NCBI RefSeq assembly: GCF_008923185.1
Contig: NZ_WBMT01000012.1
Span: 186,001-250,000, forward strand
Reading direction: 5' to 3'
Length of the DNA: 64,000 nt
From: Actinomadura rudentiformis
Lineage (GTDB): Bacteria > Actinomycetota > Actinomycetes > Streptosporangiales > Streptosporangiaceae
A program made the translations under genes and the position numbers. Position 1 is the stretch's first letter; every line of letters begins with the position of its first letter. The notes under the pieces are model-generated. The model was given only the letters and a program-made list of their open reading frames with translations. It did no database searches and was not told the DNA's origin. This document shows positions 8,178 through 16,192 of the stretch, piece by piece.

Positions 8178-8524
8178 CGGTGGGCACCTCCAGGTAAACA
8201 CCGTCGGCACGGCCGGACCGAGACCTGGCGGGGTCGCCCGGTCTCGTGCGGCCGTGTGTCAGTACGGCATCTGGTCCCGGAAGGGACGCGCCGAGCGGGG
8301 GACCCCTGCGCGTCCCCCGAGCGCTGGTTGTGAGTTGGAGCACACTGACATTAAGTGGGATACCGCCGCCGGAAGTTAAAGCGAACGTAAAATCGTCGCT
8401 CGTGATCATGGTGTGGCGGTCCGTAACGAGTGATCGGTCCCGGTCGGTACTCACCTTCGACAATCGCGAGTTGATAATCCACTAAGTCTACCCAAGCGCT
8501 TGTTCGCCACACGGTTCTCTGAGG
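8178..8524. other. Intergenic region between the two PucR genes
   Basis: No gene seen. Read on the minus strand this is the leader of PucR gene 1. It holds two hairpins: 8208-8256 (CACGGCCG/CGGCCGTG and CGAGACC/GGTCTCG) and 8283-8316 (GGGACGCGC/GCGCGTCCC). Further out, 8360-8510 is poorer in GC and is the likely promoter zone. The string GTCTACCC near 8485 recurs near 9915, upstream of PucR gene 2. Confidence 0.55.
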
Positions 8525-9766
8525 TCACTCGCCGCGGTTCCCTGGGGTGCCGCGTCGTCCCAGGTGACGCCGCCGGTGCAGGCTCGCGGCCCGCAATGTG
8601 ACGTCCAAAGAGAAGCGTGTGTCCGGGTCGGCGAGGCTCTCTCCGAGGTAGCTCTCGAGTTGGCGGAGGCGGTAGCGGACGGTCTGTGCGTGGACGTTCA
8701 TCCGTTCGGCCAGCTCCACCGCGTTGCCGCGTGTGGTGACCCACTCGGCGAGAGTCTCGGTGAGCTTCCGGCGATGCCCGTCCGACATGTCGTCGAACGG
8801 GGCCAGGTGCCGGCGGGTGAGCTCCTCGATCAGCGTGACGTCGGAGAGCAGCCACATCGTCATCAGATGTTGCTCGCAGGGGATCAGAGAGCCGTCCCGG
8901 ATGATGCCCTCTTCGGCGAGCTCCAGCACTCGCCGTGCCCAGCGCAGCGAATGCGTCGCCTTGTCGAGCGGCATCGTCAGACCCAGCACCGAGCTGGCCT
9001 CAGACAGCGCCGCTTCCAGCATGTTCTTCCTGTTGCGGTCCAGCGGCCCGGGGACGAGCAGGCACGGCGCCGCGGCATCAAGGTCGATCAGCACGTCGGC
9101 GTCCAGCGCGGAGAGCGTGCACGGGGCGTCCGGATGGATCGCCACCATCGTGACCTCTTCCGGCAAGGGCCACGACGCGGTCCGGGCCAGATCCTCAATG
9201 GCCTCGGGCACGACCGCCGGCTGCTGCAGGATCAGATGCAGCAGCTGCCGCCGGTGCTCCCGGCGGCGCAGGTCGGCGTGCTCCATCGCCTGCCGGTGGC
9301 CGTGCCGGGTCTGGGTGATGGCCTCGTCCATGTACGTGAGCATCGACTCGACCATCGTGGTGACGATGACCGACGGAATCTTCTCCCGTTCGGCCACGGC
9401 CGCCGTCCGCCGCCAGGCGATGTGGAACGCGATCCGGTAGGCGGCCTGCATGTGGTCGAGGCCGCGACCCTCGACGGCCTCGAAATGCCCGAGCGCGCGG
9501 CAGGTCTCATCACGTTCCGTCGTCGGGACCGTAGGGTCGGCGATGCGCTCGATGTACGCCCTGAGCAGCTTCTCGGCGCCCAGCCGCAGGATCTGGTCGT
9601 ACGCGGAGTTCTCGGGGCGGTCGTACTCGGGAATGGCGCGCCGGATCTCCTGCACGACCTCGTTGATGACGTCATCGAGCTCCGCCCACATCAGCTGGGC
9701 GAACTGCGGCGGGACCTGCACGGGGTCGGGCTCCGCCGGGCCGGGGAGCTCGAGCGCCTGCGTCAT
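8525..9766 (-). CDS. PucR/CdaR-family transcriptional regulator 2
   Basis: A 413-residue paralogue of the gene at 6930: shared blocks include LGHFEAVEGRGLDHMQAAYR, the central VTMVAIHPDAPC region and a C-terminal HTH (GNAVELAERMNVHAQTVRYR). ATG 9766 follows GAGAGGTG; an ATG three codons further up has no spacing advantage. It is probably autoregulated, or cross-regulated with its paralogue, because both upstream regions carry GTCTACCC. Targets and ligand unknown. Confidence 0.85.
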   Translation of the reverse strand: MTQALELPGPAEPDPVQVPPQFAQLMWAELDDVINEVVQEIRRAIPEYDRPENSAYDQILRLGAEKLLRAYIERIADPTVPTTERDETCRALGHFEAVEGRGLDHMQAAYRIAFHIAWRRTAAVAEREKIPSVIVTTMVESMLTYMDEAITQTRHGHRQAMEHADLRRREHRRQLLHLILQQPAVVPEAIEDLARTASWPLPEEVTMVAIHPDAPCTLSALDADVLIDLDAAAPCLLVPGPLDRNRKNMLEAALSEASSVLGLTMPLDKATHSLRWARRVLELAEEGIIRDGSLIPCEQHLMTMWLLSDVTLIEELTRRHLAPFDDMSDGHRRKLTETLAEWVTTRGNAVELAERMNVHAQTVRYRLRQLESYLGESLADPDTRFSLDVTLRAASLHRRRHLGRRGTPGNRGE

Positions 9767-10217
9767 GAAACACACCTCTCCGCGTCGGGGCCGCTGAACG
9801 CGTACGTCCGGTCACCAGGCCCTCGGCGGCGACCGGGCAGCAACGACGGTTGGGAGCGCGCCATGCGGGGGGAGCTCACCCCGAAACCGTGCACTGGAGC
9901 ACGTGAAACATAGGTCTACCCGCAAGTTCTGACAAGGGTTTAGACCGACATTACCTGCGAGTACTCGGACCCGGATAACGCAAATGTTTGGCGGCGCTTA
10001 GTTGGTGATAACGGCTCGCCGTGAGGGCCTCTGAGCTGCAATTACTCGGCGGTACTCATAGGTGACGAGTTCGGAAAAGATCGAACGCTCAGCATTCGAC
10101 AACGAGGAACAGCAGGTCAGAGCCTCTTGGCGAGAATCCTGCGGATTCCTATTGAGTGTTGTTGGTCTTGGTCGTAATGTCCTCGCGTACAGCCGGGTCG
10201 AGCAGGAAGGGAGTCAC
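9767..10217. promoter_or_regulatory. Divergent intergenic region with TACTC motifs
   Basis: Promoter region for PucR gene 2 (minus) and the anchored protein at 10218 (plus). It contains the perfect palindrome CGAGTACTCG (9958-9967) and, at 10041-10059, ATTACTCGGCGGTACTCAT, where TACTC is repeated after five bases. Nearly the same 19-mer occurs at 11274-11292 before the next secreted gene. A GTG at 10062 is in frame with the downstream gene, but the signal peptide starts at 10218. Confidence 0.55.
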
Positions 10218-11171
10218 GTGCTCAGAACAACCGGCACGCGGACCCTTCTGGCCGTCCTTGCTGCGACGACATCACTACTGCTCGGGTTCCCCGCATTCGC
10301 CGGCGAACCCGAGCCGACGCCGAGCGGCGAGCCCGAAGGCAAGCTGTCCATCAGCGTGTCGGCCACCGAAGCCAGCGCCAAAGCGGGCACACCGGTCGCC
10401 ATCACCGCGACCCTCAATGCCACCGGCGGAACTGTCACCAAGGCCCGCATCACCGGAGCCCGAGTGACCGGAGGCTCCGTCTCGGGCCAGTGCCGTACGG
10501 GCTGCACCCTCGGCAACCTCACCGACCCGCAGACAGTCGCCTTCGTGGTCTCGGTCCCTTCGGACGTCCGCAAGTCCCGCGTCGTCACTCTCAGAGTGAG
10601 CGCCGCCTCGGCGACCGGCACGGTGACCGACTCCGCCTCGGTCAGCTTCGTCCCGAAGATCGTGAAGCTCCCCGGCAAGCCCGGCGAACGGAAGTCATAT
10701 CCGACCCCGCCGAAACCGCCGGTCAAGCTGCCATCGCCCAAGGCGCCCAAGGCTCCACCCCCGAACCCCAATCCGCAGGCGCTCCCGTTCCAGCGCCTTC
10801 CCGGCAACAAGGTGCAGCTACCGCAGGTAGCGCCCGGCCAAAACCCGCAGGTCGCGCAGCAGATGAGCCTGGGCCCGACCGCCCACCTCACCGCCGCCTC
10901 GGACGACCCCGTAGACGTGCTCGGCGTCCTCGCCAGCGTCCAGGGCGCCTGGCTGGCAGTCCTCCTGGGCACGGTCATCGCTGTCTTCCTTCGCGCCCGC
11001 CGCACCCTGAAGCTCGCGACCGTCCCGGCCCCACGCCGCCGGCCGAAGTCCGCAAAGCAGGCGTCGTCGCCCCGTGCTCCGAAGCCTCAGCTCCCGCGCC
11101 TCCCCAAGCGCCGCCGTGAGCCTCGCTCCGGACCGCGCTCCTTCTTGGGCTTCTCCATCCGTCTTCGCTGA
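10218..11171 (+). CDS. Secreted, C-terminally membrane-anchored Ig-like protein
   Basis: 317 residues from GTG 10218 (AGGAAGGGAG upstream). Order: signal peptide (LRTTGTRTLLAVLAATTSLL, cleavage near AFA-GEP), short PTPSGEP linker, a roughly 110-residue beta domain with two cysteines (GQCRTGCT), a proline-rich linker (KPPVKLPSPKAPKAPPP), a membrane helix (WLAVLLGTVIAVFL) and a very basic Arg/Lys/Pro tail. The layout and the stretch before the helix (LPxxxVxLPxVAPxQ) match the protein at 5486, so the two are probably related. Function unknown; a wall-spanning surface protein is the simplest reading. Confidence 0.78.
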   Translation: MLRTTGTRTLLAVLAATTSLLLGFPAFAGEPEPTPSGEPEGKLSISVSATEASAKAGTPVAITATLNATGGTVTKARITGARVTGGSVSGQCRTGCTLGNLTDPQTVAFVVSVPSDVRKSRVVTLRVSAASATGTVTDSASVSFVPKIVKLPGKPGERKSYPTPPKPPVKLPSPKAPKAPPPNPNPQALPFQRLPGNKVQLPQVAPGQNPQVAQQMSLGPTAHLTAASDDPVDVLGVLASVQGAWLAVLLGTVIAVFLRARRTLKLATVPAPRRRPKSAKQASSPRAPKPQLPRLPKRRREPRSGPRSFLGFSIRLR

Positions 11172-11639
11172 TCACAGTGCTCTCGGCATAGAGCCTTACG
11201 GACGCCCTAAAAGGGTGCAGGCGACCCTATCCACACGTGACTACCCTCTGGTGTTTACCAGTTCGTTATCTGTGTTACTCGCCAGTACTCGTTCTCGTAC
11301 GTTTTCGCGCCGATCGAACACTTAACTTGTGACAAAGCGCGAGAACATCGGCTGGTTTTCCCTTTGGTTTCTGTCGAATAGGTATTGCTGAGGGGGGCTA
11401 CTCGGCCGTAACGTACGAGCCGTACCACCGCATCCGTGGGTGCTCACCTGGACAAGGGTGGTCCCAGGTGAGAAGGCACCCCATGCCTCCGGCACGGCGG
11501 CCCGAGAAAGCCGCCACCGGAGTGGAGGAAACAGTTCTCGCAGTAAGGAGAAGCCGCATCGCGCAACACCGCCCCACTGTTCCCTACTCCGCGTCCGTCA
11601 TTTAGAACAAGCGCGTTCCACCCCGAGAAGGGAAATCCC
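11172..11639 (+). promoter_or_regulatory. Long structured leader upstream of secreted protein 1
   Basis: No gene seen. The first 150 bp are relatively AT-rich (likely promoter) and include GTTACTCGCCAGTACTCGT at 11274-11292. From 11438 to 11481 there is a long hairpin: GGGTGC pairs with GCACCC and, inside it, TCACCTGG pairs with CCAGGTGA. A second, bulged stem follows near 11490-11525 (GGCGGC/GCCGCC with flanking CTCCGG/CCGGAG). The leader is far longer than usual here and may be a regulatory RNA; I do not recognise a known riboswitch. Confidence 0.5.
11438..11481 (+). ncRNA. Candidate structured 5'-UTR element
   Basis: Two nested stems: GGGTGC/GCACCC outside and TCACCTGG/CCAGGTGA inside, the inner one extended by AC/GT next to a one-base bulge, with a loop of about seven bases. 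It lies 160 bp upstream of the TTG start at 11640. Whether it is a riboswitch, an attenuator or only a hairpin cannot be decided by eye. Confidence 0.35.
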
Positions 11640-12317
11640 TTGCGTAAGCTCCTCCGTACCTCTGTACTCGCCACCGCCGCCACCGCCACCGTCCTCTCCC
11701 TGGCCGTCGTACCTTCGGCCAGCGCCGAGGACGCGACCTGGACCAGCACCCCCGGCGGCAACATCACCGGTACCAACGTCGGCAACATCATCGGCCGCAA
11801 CGTGACGCGCGGCGCGATCGTGACCTGCTCCCAGGCAGAGGCCACCGGCAGCGTCAAGTCCGGCTCCGGTCTTGACGGCACGGGCATCGCGAGCGTCGAC
11901 ACGCTGCAATTGGGCGGCTACACCGGTGACCCCACGATTTGTGAGGGACCCTCTGGCCTGGCCGTCCAGATCGTCGTGAACGACCTTCCGCTTGAACTCG
12001 ACGCGGTGTCCTACAACCCGACCACCGGTGTCACGACCGGTGCGCTCACCAACGCCGACGCCGGCGGTATCACCGGCAAGCTGATCGGCCTCGACGACGG
12101 CTGCGAAGCCGACTTCGTCGGAGCGAACGGCCAGCCCGGTGCGATTCCCGGCACGTTCACCAACAGCACCGACAGGTTGACCGCGACGAGTGGCGGCAAC
12201 CTCGTGGCCACCAACGTCAATGCCAACTGCCCGTCGAACTTCATCCGGAACGGTGACGTGGTGGCGCTGGAAGGCACCTTCGTCCTGGACTCGGATCAGA
12301 CCCTCACCAGTCCGTGA
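11640..12317 (+). CDS. Secreted four-cysteine protein 1 (Mce-locus accessory candidate)
   Basis: 225 residues from a TTG start (GAAGGGA six bases upstream). A signal peptide (MRKLLRTSVLATAATATVLS, cleavage at ASA-ED) precedes a beta-rich mature part with four cysteines in the contexts VTCSQ, TICEG, DGCEAD and NANCPS, likely two disulfides. No membrane anchor or wall-sorting motif. It is a clear paralogue of the gene at 14420: GGYTGDPTICEG, IGLDDGCEAD and NVNANCP are shared. A strong terminator follows, so it may be transcribed separately from mceG. Function unknown; a lipid-binding or wall role next to an Mce importer is inference. Confidence 0.85.
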   Translation: MRKLLRTSVLATAATATVLSLAVVPSASAEDATWTSTPGGNITGTNVGNIIGRNVTRGAIVTCSQAEATGSVKSGSGLDGTGIASVDTLQLGGYTGDPTICEGPSGLAVQIVVNDLPLELDAVSYNPTTGVTTGALTNADAGGITGKLIGLDDGCEADFVGANGQPGAIPGTFTNSTDRLTATSGGNLVATNVNANCPSNFIRNGDVVALEGTFVLDSDQTLTSP

Positions 12318-12343
12318 CCTGACACGGCCCAGCGATACCCAGG

Positions 12344-12376
12344 CCGCGCCCCACCTGCGATCGAGGTGGGGCGCGG
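12344..12376 (+). terminator. Rho-independent-type hairpin
   Basis: Perfect 13-bp stem CCGCGCCCCACCT/AGGTGGGGCGCGG with a 7-base loop, 27 bases after the stop of secreted protein 1. There is no U-run, as is common for actinobacterial terminators. Confidence 0.7.
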
Positions 12377-12409
12377 TTCGCCCCGAACGAACAGAGAGCG
12401 CCGTCCCCG

Positions 12410-14383
12410 ATGCGGAAACTGACCAGCCGGCTCGCGGTACGACTCGTCATCCCCTCGACCGCCGCCGCGTTCGCCGGACTGCTGGTCGTCCCACCGGCCA
12501 GCGCACAGCAGCGCGTCGACAAGGAGTTCGTGCTCTCGTGCACCAAGCTGGGCGGTGTCCCGGGCGAGCATCGGATCACCGCCCGGCTGGCCGGTGGCAC
12601 GCCGTCGCGGGGCAGGGTCAAGCAGCCGATCGTGCTGGGTGCTTTCACGCTGAAGGTCGCTCTGGGGGGCGAGGCCGCGCAGTCGATCGTGGGTCCGGAG
12701 CCGGTGAGCGTCACCGGTACCGCGCAGGTGGCGATCTCCGCTCGGCAGTCCGGCCGTGGCGTCGACGCGACGTGGCCGGACTTCTCGGTCTCCGGCGGTC
12801 AGAGCGAGGAAGGCGGCGTGAAGCTGGCCTCGGGGCCAGCCGCGGTACCGGGCATCCTGCCCGTGGCAGGCGGAGACGTCGAACTGAGGCTTGCGCGGCT
12901 CGTCCTGCGCCTGGACGCGCGAGAACCGGCCGCCGCTCAGACGACGCTGGACTGTGAGCCGAAGGGAGACCGCTCCCTGCTGCGCGTCGAGATACCCGGC
13001 CCGGCCCCGTCCTCGACCTCCAGGCCAGCACCGTCCCAGCGTGCGGCCCCGCCGGAATCCAGGTGCCAGAAGCCACCGGGAGACCAGGACGACTTCCTCG
13101 AGGACAAGTGGCCGGACCACGATCTCGACATTGACAATCGCGAGCCGAGCGACACCGTCAAGTGCGGGACGATGGTCGGCTACAACAACATCGAGAAGCT
13201 CGGCGGCGCCGCCGCGGTCGGCGGGCGCCTGAACGTCGTCGCCGGCCGTGGCCACATCGCCAACTACAAGCCGGGACGGAACTGGCAGGCGTTGTTCCAC
13301 TACGCCCTGCCGGAAGTCGAGACGTCCACGGCCACCATGCTGGGCTTCGGATTCATGCCGACGACGGCGGTGACCAAGATCGAATCGGTCGGCAACGCCA
13401 ACGTGGCGATGTTCAATCCCGTTGACGCCACGCAGGAATCGGCCGTGCCACGCCCGTCCTGGCCGCCGTCGCGCTGGAATCCCGACAATCCCAGACTGGC
13501 CACGTGGAGCTTCGTGCGCGGCAAGATCCGGGCGACGGTCGCGAACGCCTACGTCAACGGACTGCCGATCAAGCTCGGTGACACCTGTGCCTCTGCCGGA
13601 GAGATCGTCGTGCCCGTGGTCGCGGTCCTGCCGAACGGCACCACGATCACCGCCGGCGGTGACTACCGGACCGCCGAGAACGAACTGATCACCATCCCGC
13701 GGTTCGCCGGCTGTGGTTCTGGAGGAGAGGACCTGAGCCCGCTTCTCACGGCCACGGTGTCCGGCTCCGGCAACCGGGCCACCGTGTTCCAGTCGCAGCA
13801 GTGCAATCCCACTGACGACCCGGAGGACTGCAGCGACCGTCCGTTCCGCTGGCACATCTCGCCGCTCAATCACCGGTACACGTTCGCGACGGGCCAGCAG
13901 ATCACGATCAGGGACAACACCACGGGCAACTCGATCACGTGCTCCCCCAGGTGGACCTGGCAGACGCCGGCGGCCGAAGTGGGTGCGGGCCTCGGACGGC
14001 CGACTTGGGCACCGTCGACATCGTGCACCGCCAGTCCGGGCCTCACCACTCCCAGAATGGACGTCGGCCTCACTCTCGGGCTCCTCGGTCACTCCTACGA
14101 CTCACCAACGCAGGTGGCCCGCGCCGTCAGCCAGGAGGTCGGTATCCAGTTCTCCTACGCCATCCCCGGCCAGACCGCGCGGTGCCGGATCGATGCCAGG
14201 GCGCGATGGGACGGGTACTTCGACAACAAGAGCGACGTCTTCGAGTTCCGGCACCGGCCCGGAACCATCCAGAGCCCGAGCGGCGGCCTGTGCCCCACCA
14301 AGTTCACCCCCGGCTCTCCTTTCACCGTGACCGTCAGCAAACTCACCATTCCCGACCTGGTCATCACGGCGAAACCGGCATGA
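12410..14383 (+). CDS. Large secreted protein, possible DUF6801-like N-terminal domain
   Basis: 657 residues. The signal peptide (MRKLTSRLAVRLVIPSTAAA, cleavage at ASA-QQ) is followed by a beta-rich domain (about residues 33-185) starting FVLSCTKLGG that looks like the DUF6801 pattern, a Pro/Ser linker (about 205-240) and a large domain of about 400 residues with many cysteines and repeated ITIR/TVSG strands. No transmembrane anchor. It lies 36 bp before secreted protein 2, itself 14 bp before mceG, so it probably opens the mce1 transcript. It may act outside the membrane in the Mce lipid route; this is inference. Confidence 0.8.
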   Translation: MRKLTSRLAVRLVIPSTAAAFAGLLVVPPASAQQRVDKEFVLSCTKLGGVPGEHRITARLAGGTPSRGRVKQPIVLGAFTLKVALGGEAAQSIVGPEPVSVTGTAQVAISARQSGRGVDATWPDFSVSGGQSEEGGVKLASGPAAVPGILPVAGGDVELRLARLVLRLDAREPAAAQTTLDCEPKGDRSLLRVEIPGPAPSSTSRPAPSQRAAPPESRCQKPPGDQDDFLEDKWPDHDLDIDNREPSDTVKCGTMVGYNNIEKLGGAAAVGGRLNVVAGRGHIANYKPGRNWQALFHYALPEVETSTATMLGFGFMPTTAVTKIESVGNANVAMFNPVDATQESAVPRPSWPPSRWNPDNPRLATWSFVRGKIRATVANAYVNGLPIKLGDTCASAGEIVVPVVAVLPNGTTITAGGDYRTAENELITIPRFAGCGSGGEDLSPLLTATVSGSGNRATVFQSQQCNPTDDPEDCSDRPFRWHISPLNHRYTFATGQQITIRDNTTGNSITCSPRWTWQTPAAEVGAGLGRPTWAPSTSCTASPGLTTPRMDVGLTLGLLGHSYDSPTQVARAVSQEVGIQFSYAIPGQTARCRIDARARWDGYFDNKSDVFEFRHRPGTIQSPSGGLCPTKFTPGSPFTVTVSKLTIPDLVITAKPA

Positions 14384-14419
14384 CATTTGATCTCCATGTC
14401 CGCGAAACCAGGAGGACAG

Positions 14420-15091
14420 ATGCGGCTTAGCAGATCGATGACCTCAGGTTCACTCCTGGGAGTGCTGGTCGCTGTCGCGGCGTCGGCGTCGGTGGCGGTC
14501 GCCAGTTCCCTCACTTGGACGTTCTCGCCGGGCGGGCAGATCGTCGCCACCAATGTGGGAAACATCGTCCCGCGGAACCTGACCCGAGGATCGCTTATCT
14601 CCTGTTCGGAGGCCGAGGTGAAGGCCACGGCCAAAACAGGTTCGGGTTTGTCCGGCATCGGCCTGGTCTCGGTCGATGAAGTTCGCCTCGGCGGCTACAC
14701 CGGTGACCCGGAGATCTGCGAAGGGCCTTCCAATCTGGCCATGCAGATCGTCATCAATGACCTGCCACTTGAATTCAACGCAGACTCATACGACGCCTCC
14801 ACGGGGACGACGCGCGGCAAGTTGGTCAATGATGACGCCGGCGGAGTGACCGCCAAGGTGATCGGACTCGATGACGGTTGCGAAGCGGACTGGACCGGCT
14901 CGGCGGGGACGCCTGGCAATATCGACATCTCCTACAGCAATCGCACAGGTGAGGTGACGATTGAAGGCACTAACCTGGAGGCGGTCAATGTGAATGCCAA
15001 CTGTCCAGCCGCTTTTATCCGGAACGGCGACAAGCTTGGTGTCACAGGCATATTCAAGGCGAACCCGGTTCAGACGGTGACTGCTCAGTGA
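14420..15091 (+). CDS. Secreted four-cysteine protein 2, same operon as mceG
   Basis: 223 residues from ATG 14420, which has a perfect GGAGG six bases upstream; the frame is open to 14387 but without a ribosome site. Signal peptide (LLGVLVAVAASASVAVASS) then a mature part like that of the gene at 11640, with the same four cysteines (ISCSE, EICEG, DGCEAD, NANCPA). The base composition is more relaxed than in its paralogue (AAT, GTT and TTG codons). It ends 14 bp before mceG, strong evidence that the product works with the Mce transporter. Function not known. Confidence 0.85.
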   Translation: MRLSRSMTSGSLLGVLVAVAASASVAVASSLTWTFSPGGQIVATNVGNIVPRNLTRGSLISCSEAEVKATAKTGSGLSGIGLVSVDEVRLGGYTGDPEICEGPSNLAMQIVINDLPLEFNADSYDASTGTTRGKLVNDDAGGVTAKVIGLDDGCEADWTGSAGTPGNIDISYSNRTGEVTIEGTNLEAVNVNANCPAAFIRNGDKLGVTGIFKANPVQTVTAQ

Positions 15092-15105
15092 TGGGAGTTT
15101 GCTGA

Positions 15106-16113
15106 ATGGGGATCGAGGTCACGGTCGAGGGGCTGACGATGTCGTTCGGGAGTCAGACCATTTGGCGGGATGTGTCGCTCACGCTGCCGGCGGGGGAGGT
15201 GAGCGTGATGCTGGGGCCTTCGGGGACGGGGAAGACCGTTTTCTTGAAGTCGCTGATCGGGTTGTTGAAGCCTGAGAAGGGGCGCGTCCTCGTCGACGGG
15301 GTCGACATGGTGGGGGATTCGGACCGGAAGGTTTTTGCGGCGCGCAAGAAGTTCGGGTTGATGTTCCAGGACGGCGCGATGTTCGGGTCGATGAACCTCT
15401 ACGACAACATCGCGTTCCCGCTGCGGGAGCACACGCGGAAGTCGGAGAAAGAGATCCGGCGGATCGTGCTTGAGCGGATGGACATGGTCGGGCTCGGGGG
15501 CGAGGAACGCAAGCTGCCGGGGCAGATCTCGGGCGGCATGCGCAAGCGGGCCGGGCTCGCGCGGGCGCTGGTGTTGGACCCGCAAATCATTTTGTGCGAC
15601 GAGCCGGACTCGGGCCTTGATCCGGTGCGCACGGCTTATCTGTCGCAGCTGTTGATCGACGTTAATACGCGCACCGATTGCACCATGTTGATCGTCACGC
15701 ACAACATCGAGATCGCGTCGACCGTGCCGGACAACATGGGGATGCTCTTCCGGCGCGATCTGGTGACGTTCGGTCCTCGGGAAGTGCTGCTGACGTCGCG
15801 GGATCCGGTGGTCGCTCAATTTTTGCGAGGCAACCGGCATGGGCCCATTGGGATGAGCGAAGAGAAGGACGCGGCCACGTTGGCGGCGGAGGCCGAGCGG
15901 TTCGGGTCTTTGAAGGTGCGTGAGATGGAGATCCCGCCCCAGCTTGAGCCTTCCCCTGGCCTGCCCGAACGTATGGGCGCCGTTCGTCGGAGCCAGCGGG
16001 TGATGGCAAACCTGCATCTGCTTCCGGCGGAGGCCCAGGAAGCCATTCAAAACGCGCACAGGAGGCGATCCATGGGAGGACCGCCGCCGCCCGTTCCATG
16101 GGCCTCGGCCTAG
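15106..16113 (+). CDS. mceG: Mce transporter ATPase (MceG/MlaF type)
   Basis: 335 residues. It powers the YrbE permeases from the cytoplasm. Walker A is GPSGTGKT (residues 37-44), the Q-loop is MFQDGAMF, the signature is ISGGMRKR and Walker B is IILCDEPDSGLD, followed by VTHN. SGGMRKR and the DSGLD variant are typical of the MlaF/MceG branch. After the ABC core come roughly 80 extra residues rich in Glu/Ala/Pro, as in mycobacterial MceG. Codon use is looser than in later genes (TTT, TTG, GTT). It is the only ATPase in either mce locus here, so it may serve both. Confidence 0.9.
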   Translation: MGIEVTVEGLTMSFGSQTIWRDVSLTLPAGEVSVMLGPSGTGKTVFLKSLIGLLKPEKGRVLVDGVDMVGDSDRKVFAARKKFGLMFQDGAMFGSMNLYDNIAFPLREHTRKSEKEIRRIVLERMDMVGLGGEERKLPGQISGGMRKRAGLARALVLDPQIILCDEPDSGLDPVRTAYLSQLLIDVNTRTDCTMLIVTHNIEIASTVPDNMGMLFRRDLVTFGPREVLLTSRDPVVAQFLRGNRHGPIGMSEEKDAATLAAEAERFGSLKVREMEIPPQLEPSPGLPERMGAVRRSQRVMANLHLLPAEAQEAIQNAHRRRSMGGPPPPVPWASA

Positions 16114-16188
16114 CAACCTCACCTACCCCTTTTTTTCGAGGCAGCAGATGTTGAAGAAGACAATGGTCGGCCACCTGGCAGGTGGGGC
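16114..16188 (+). other. mceG-yrbEA junction with T7 run
   Basis: A run of seven T (16130-16136), unusual in this GC-rich context, lies 17 bases after the mceG stop. It could allow partial transcript release or polymerase slippage, but there is no strong stem before it. The 14-codon reading frame at 16148 starts just after it. Confidence 0.4.
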
Positions 16189-16192
16189 GTGA
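16148..16192 (+). CDS. 14-codon leader ORF overlapping yrbEA start (locus 1)
   Basis: ATG 16148 reads MLKKTMVGHLAGGA and stops at TGA 16190-16192, overlapping the yrbEA GTG at 16189 (GTGA). GAGG sits six bases upstream of the ATG. Translation would deliver ribosomes to the yrbEA start. A similar short frame precedes yrbEA of locus 2. Whether it is translated is unknown. Confidence 0.4.
   Translation: MLKKTMVGHLAGGA

Noticed and set aside
10062..10217. N-terminal extension of the anchored protein from GTG 10062
   Set aside because: The signal peptide begins at GTG 10218, which has AGGAAGGGAG upstream.
12296..14092. 598-codon minus-strand frame opposite the large secreted protein
   Set aside because: Arg/Gly-rich shadow; the plus strand has a signal peptide and a ribosome site.
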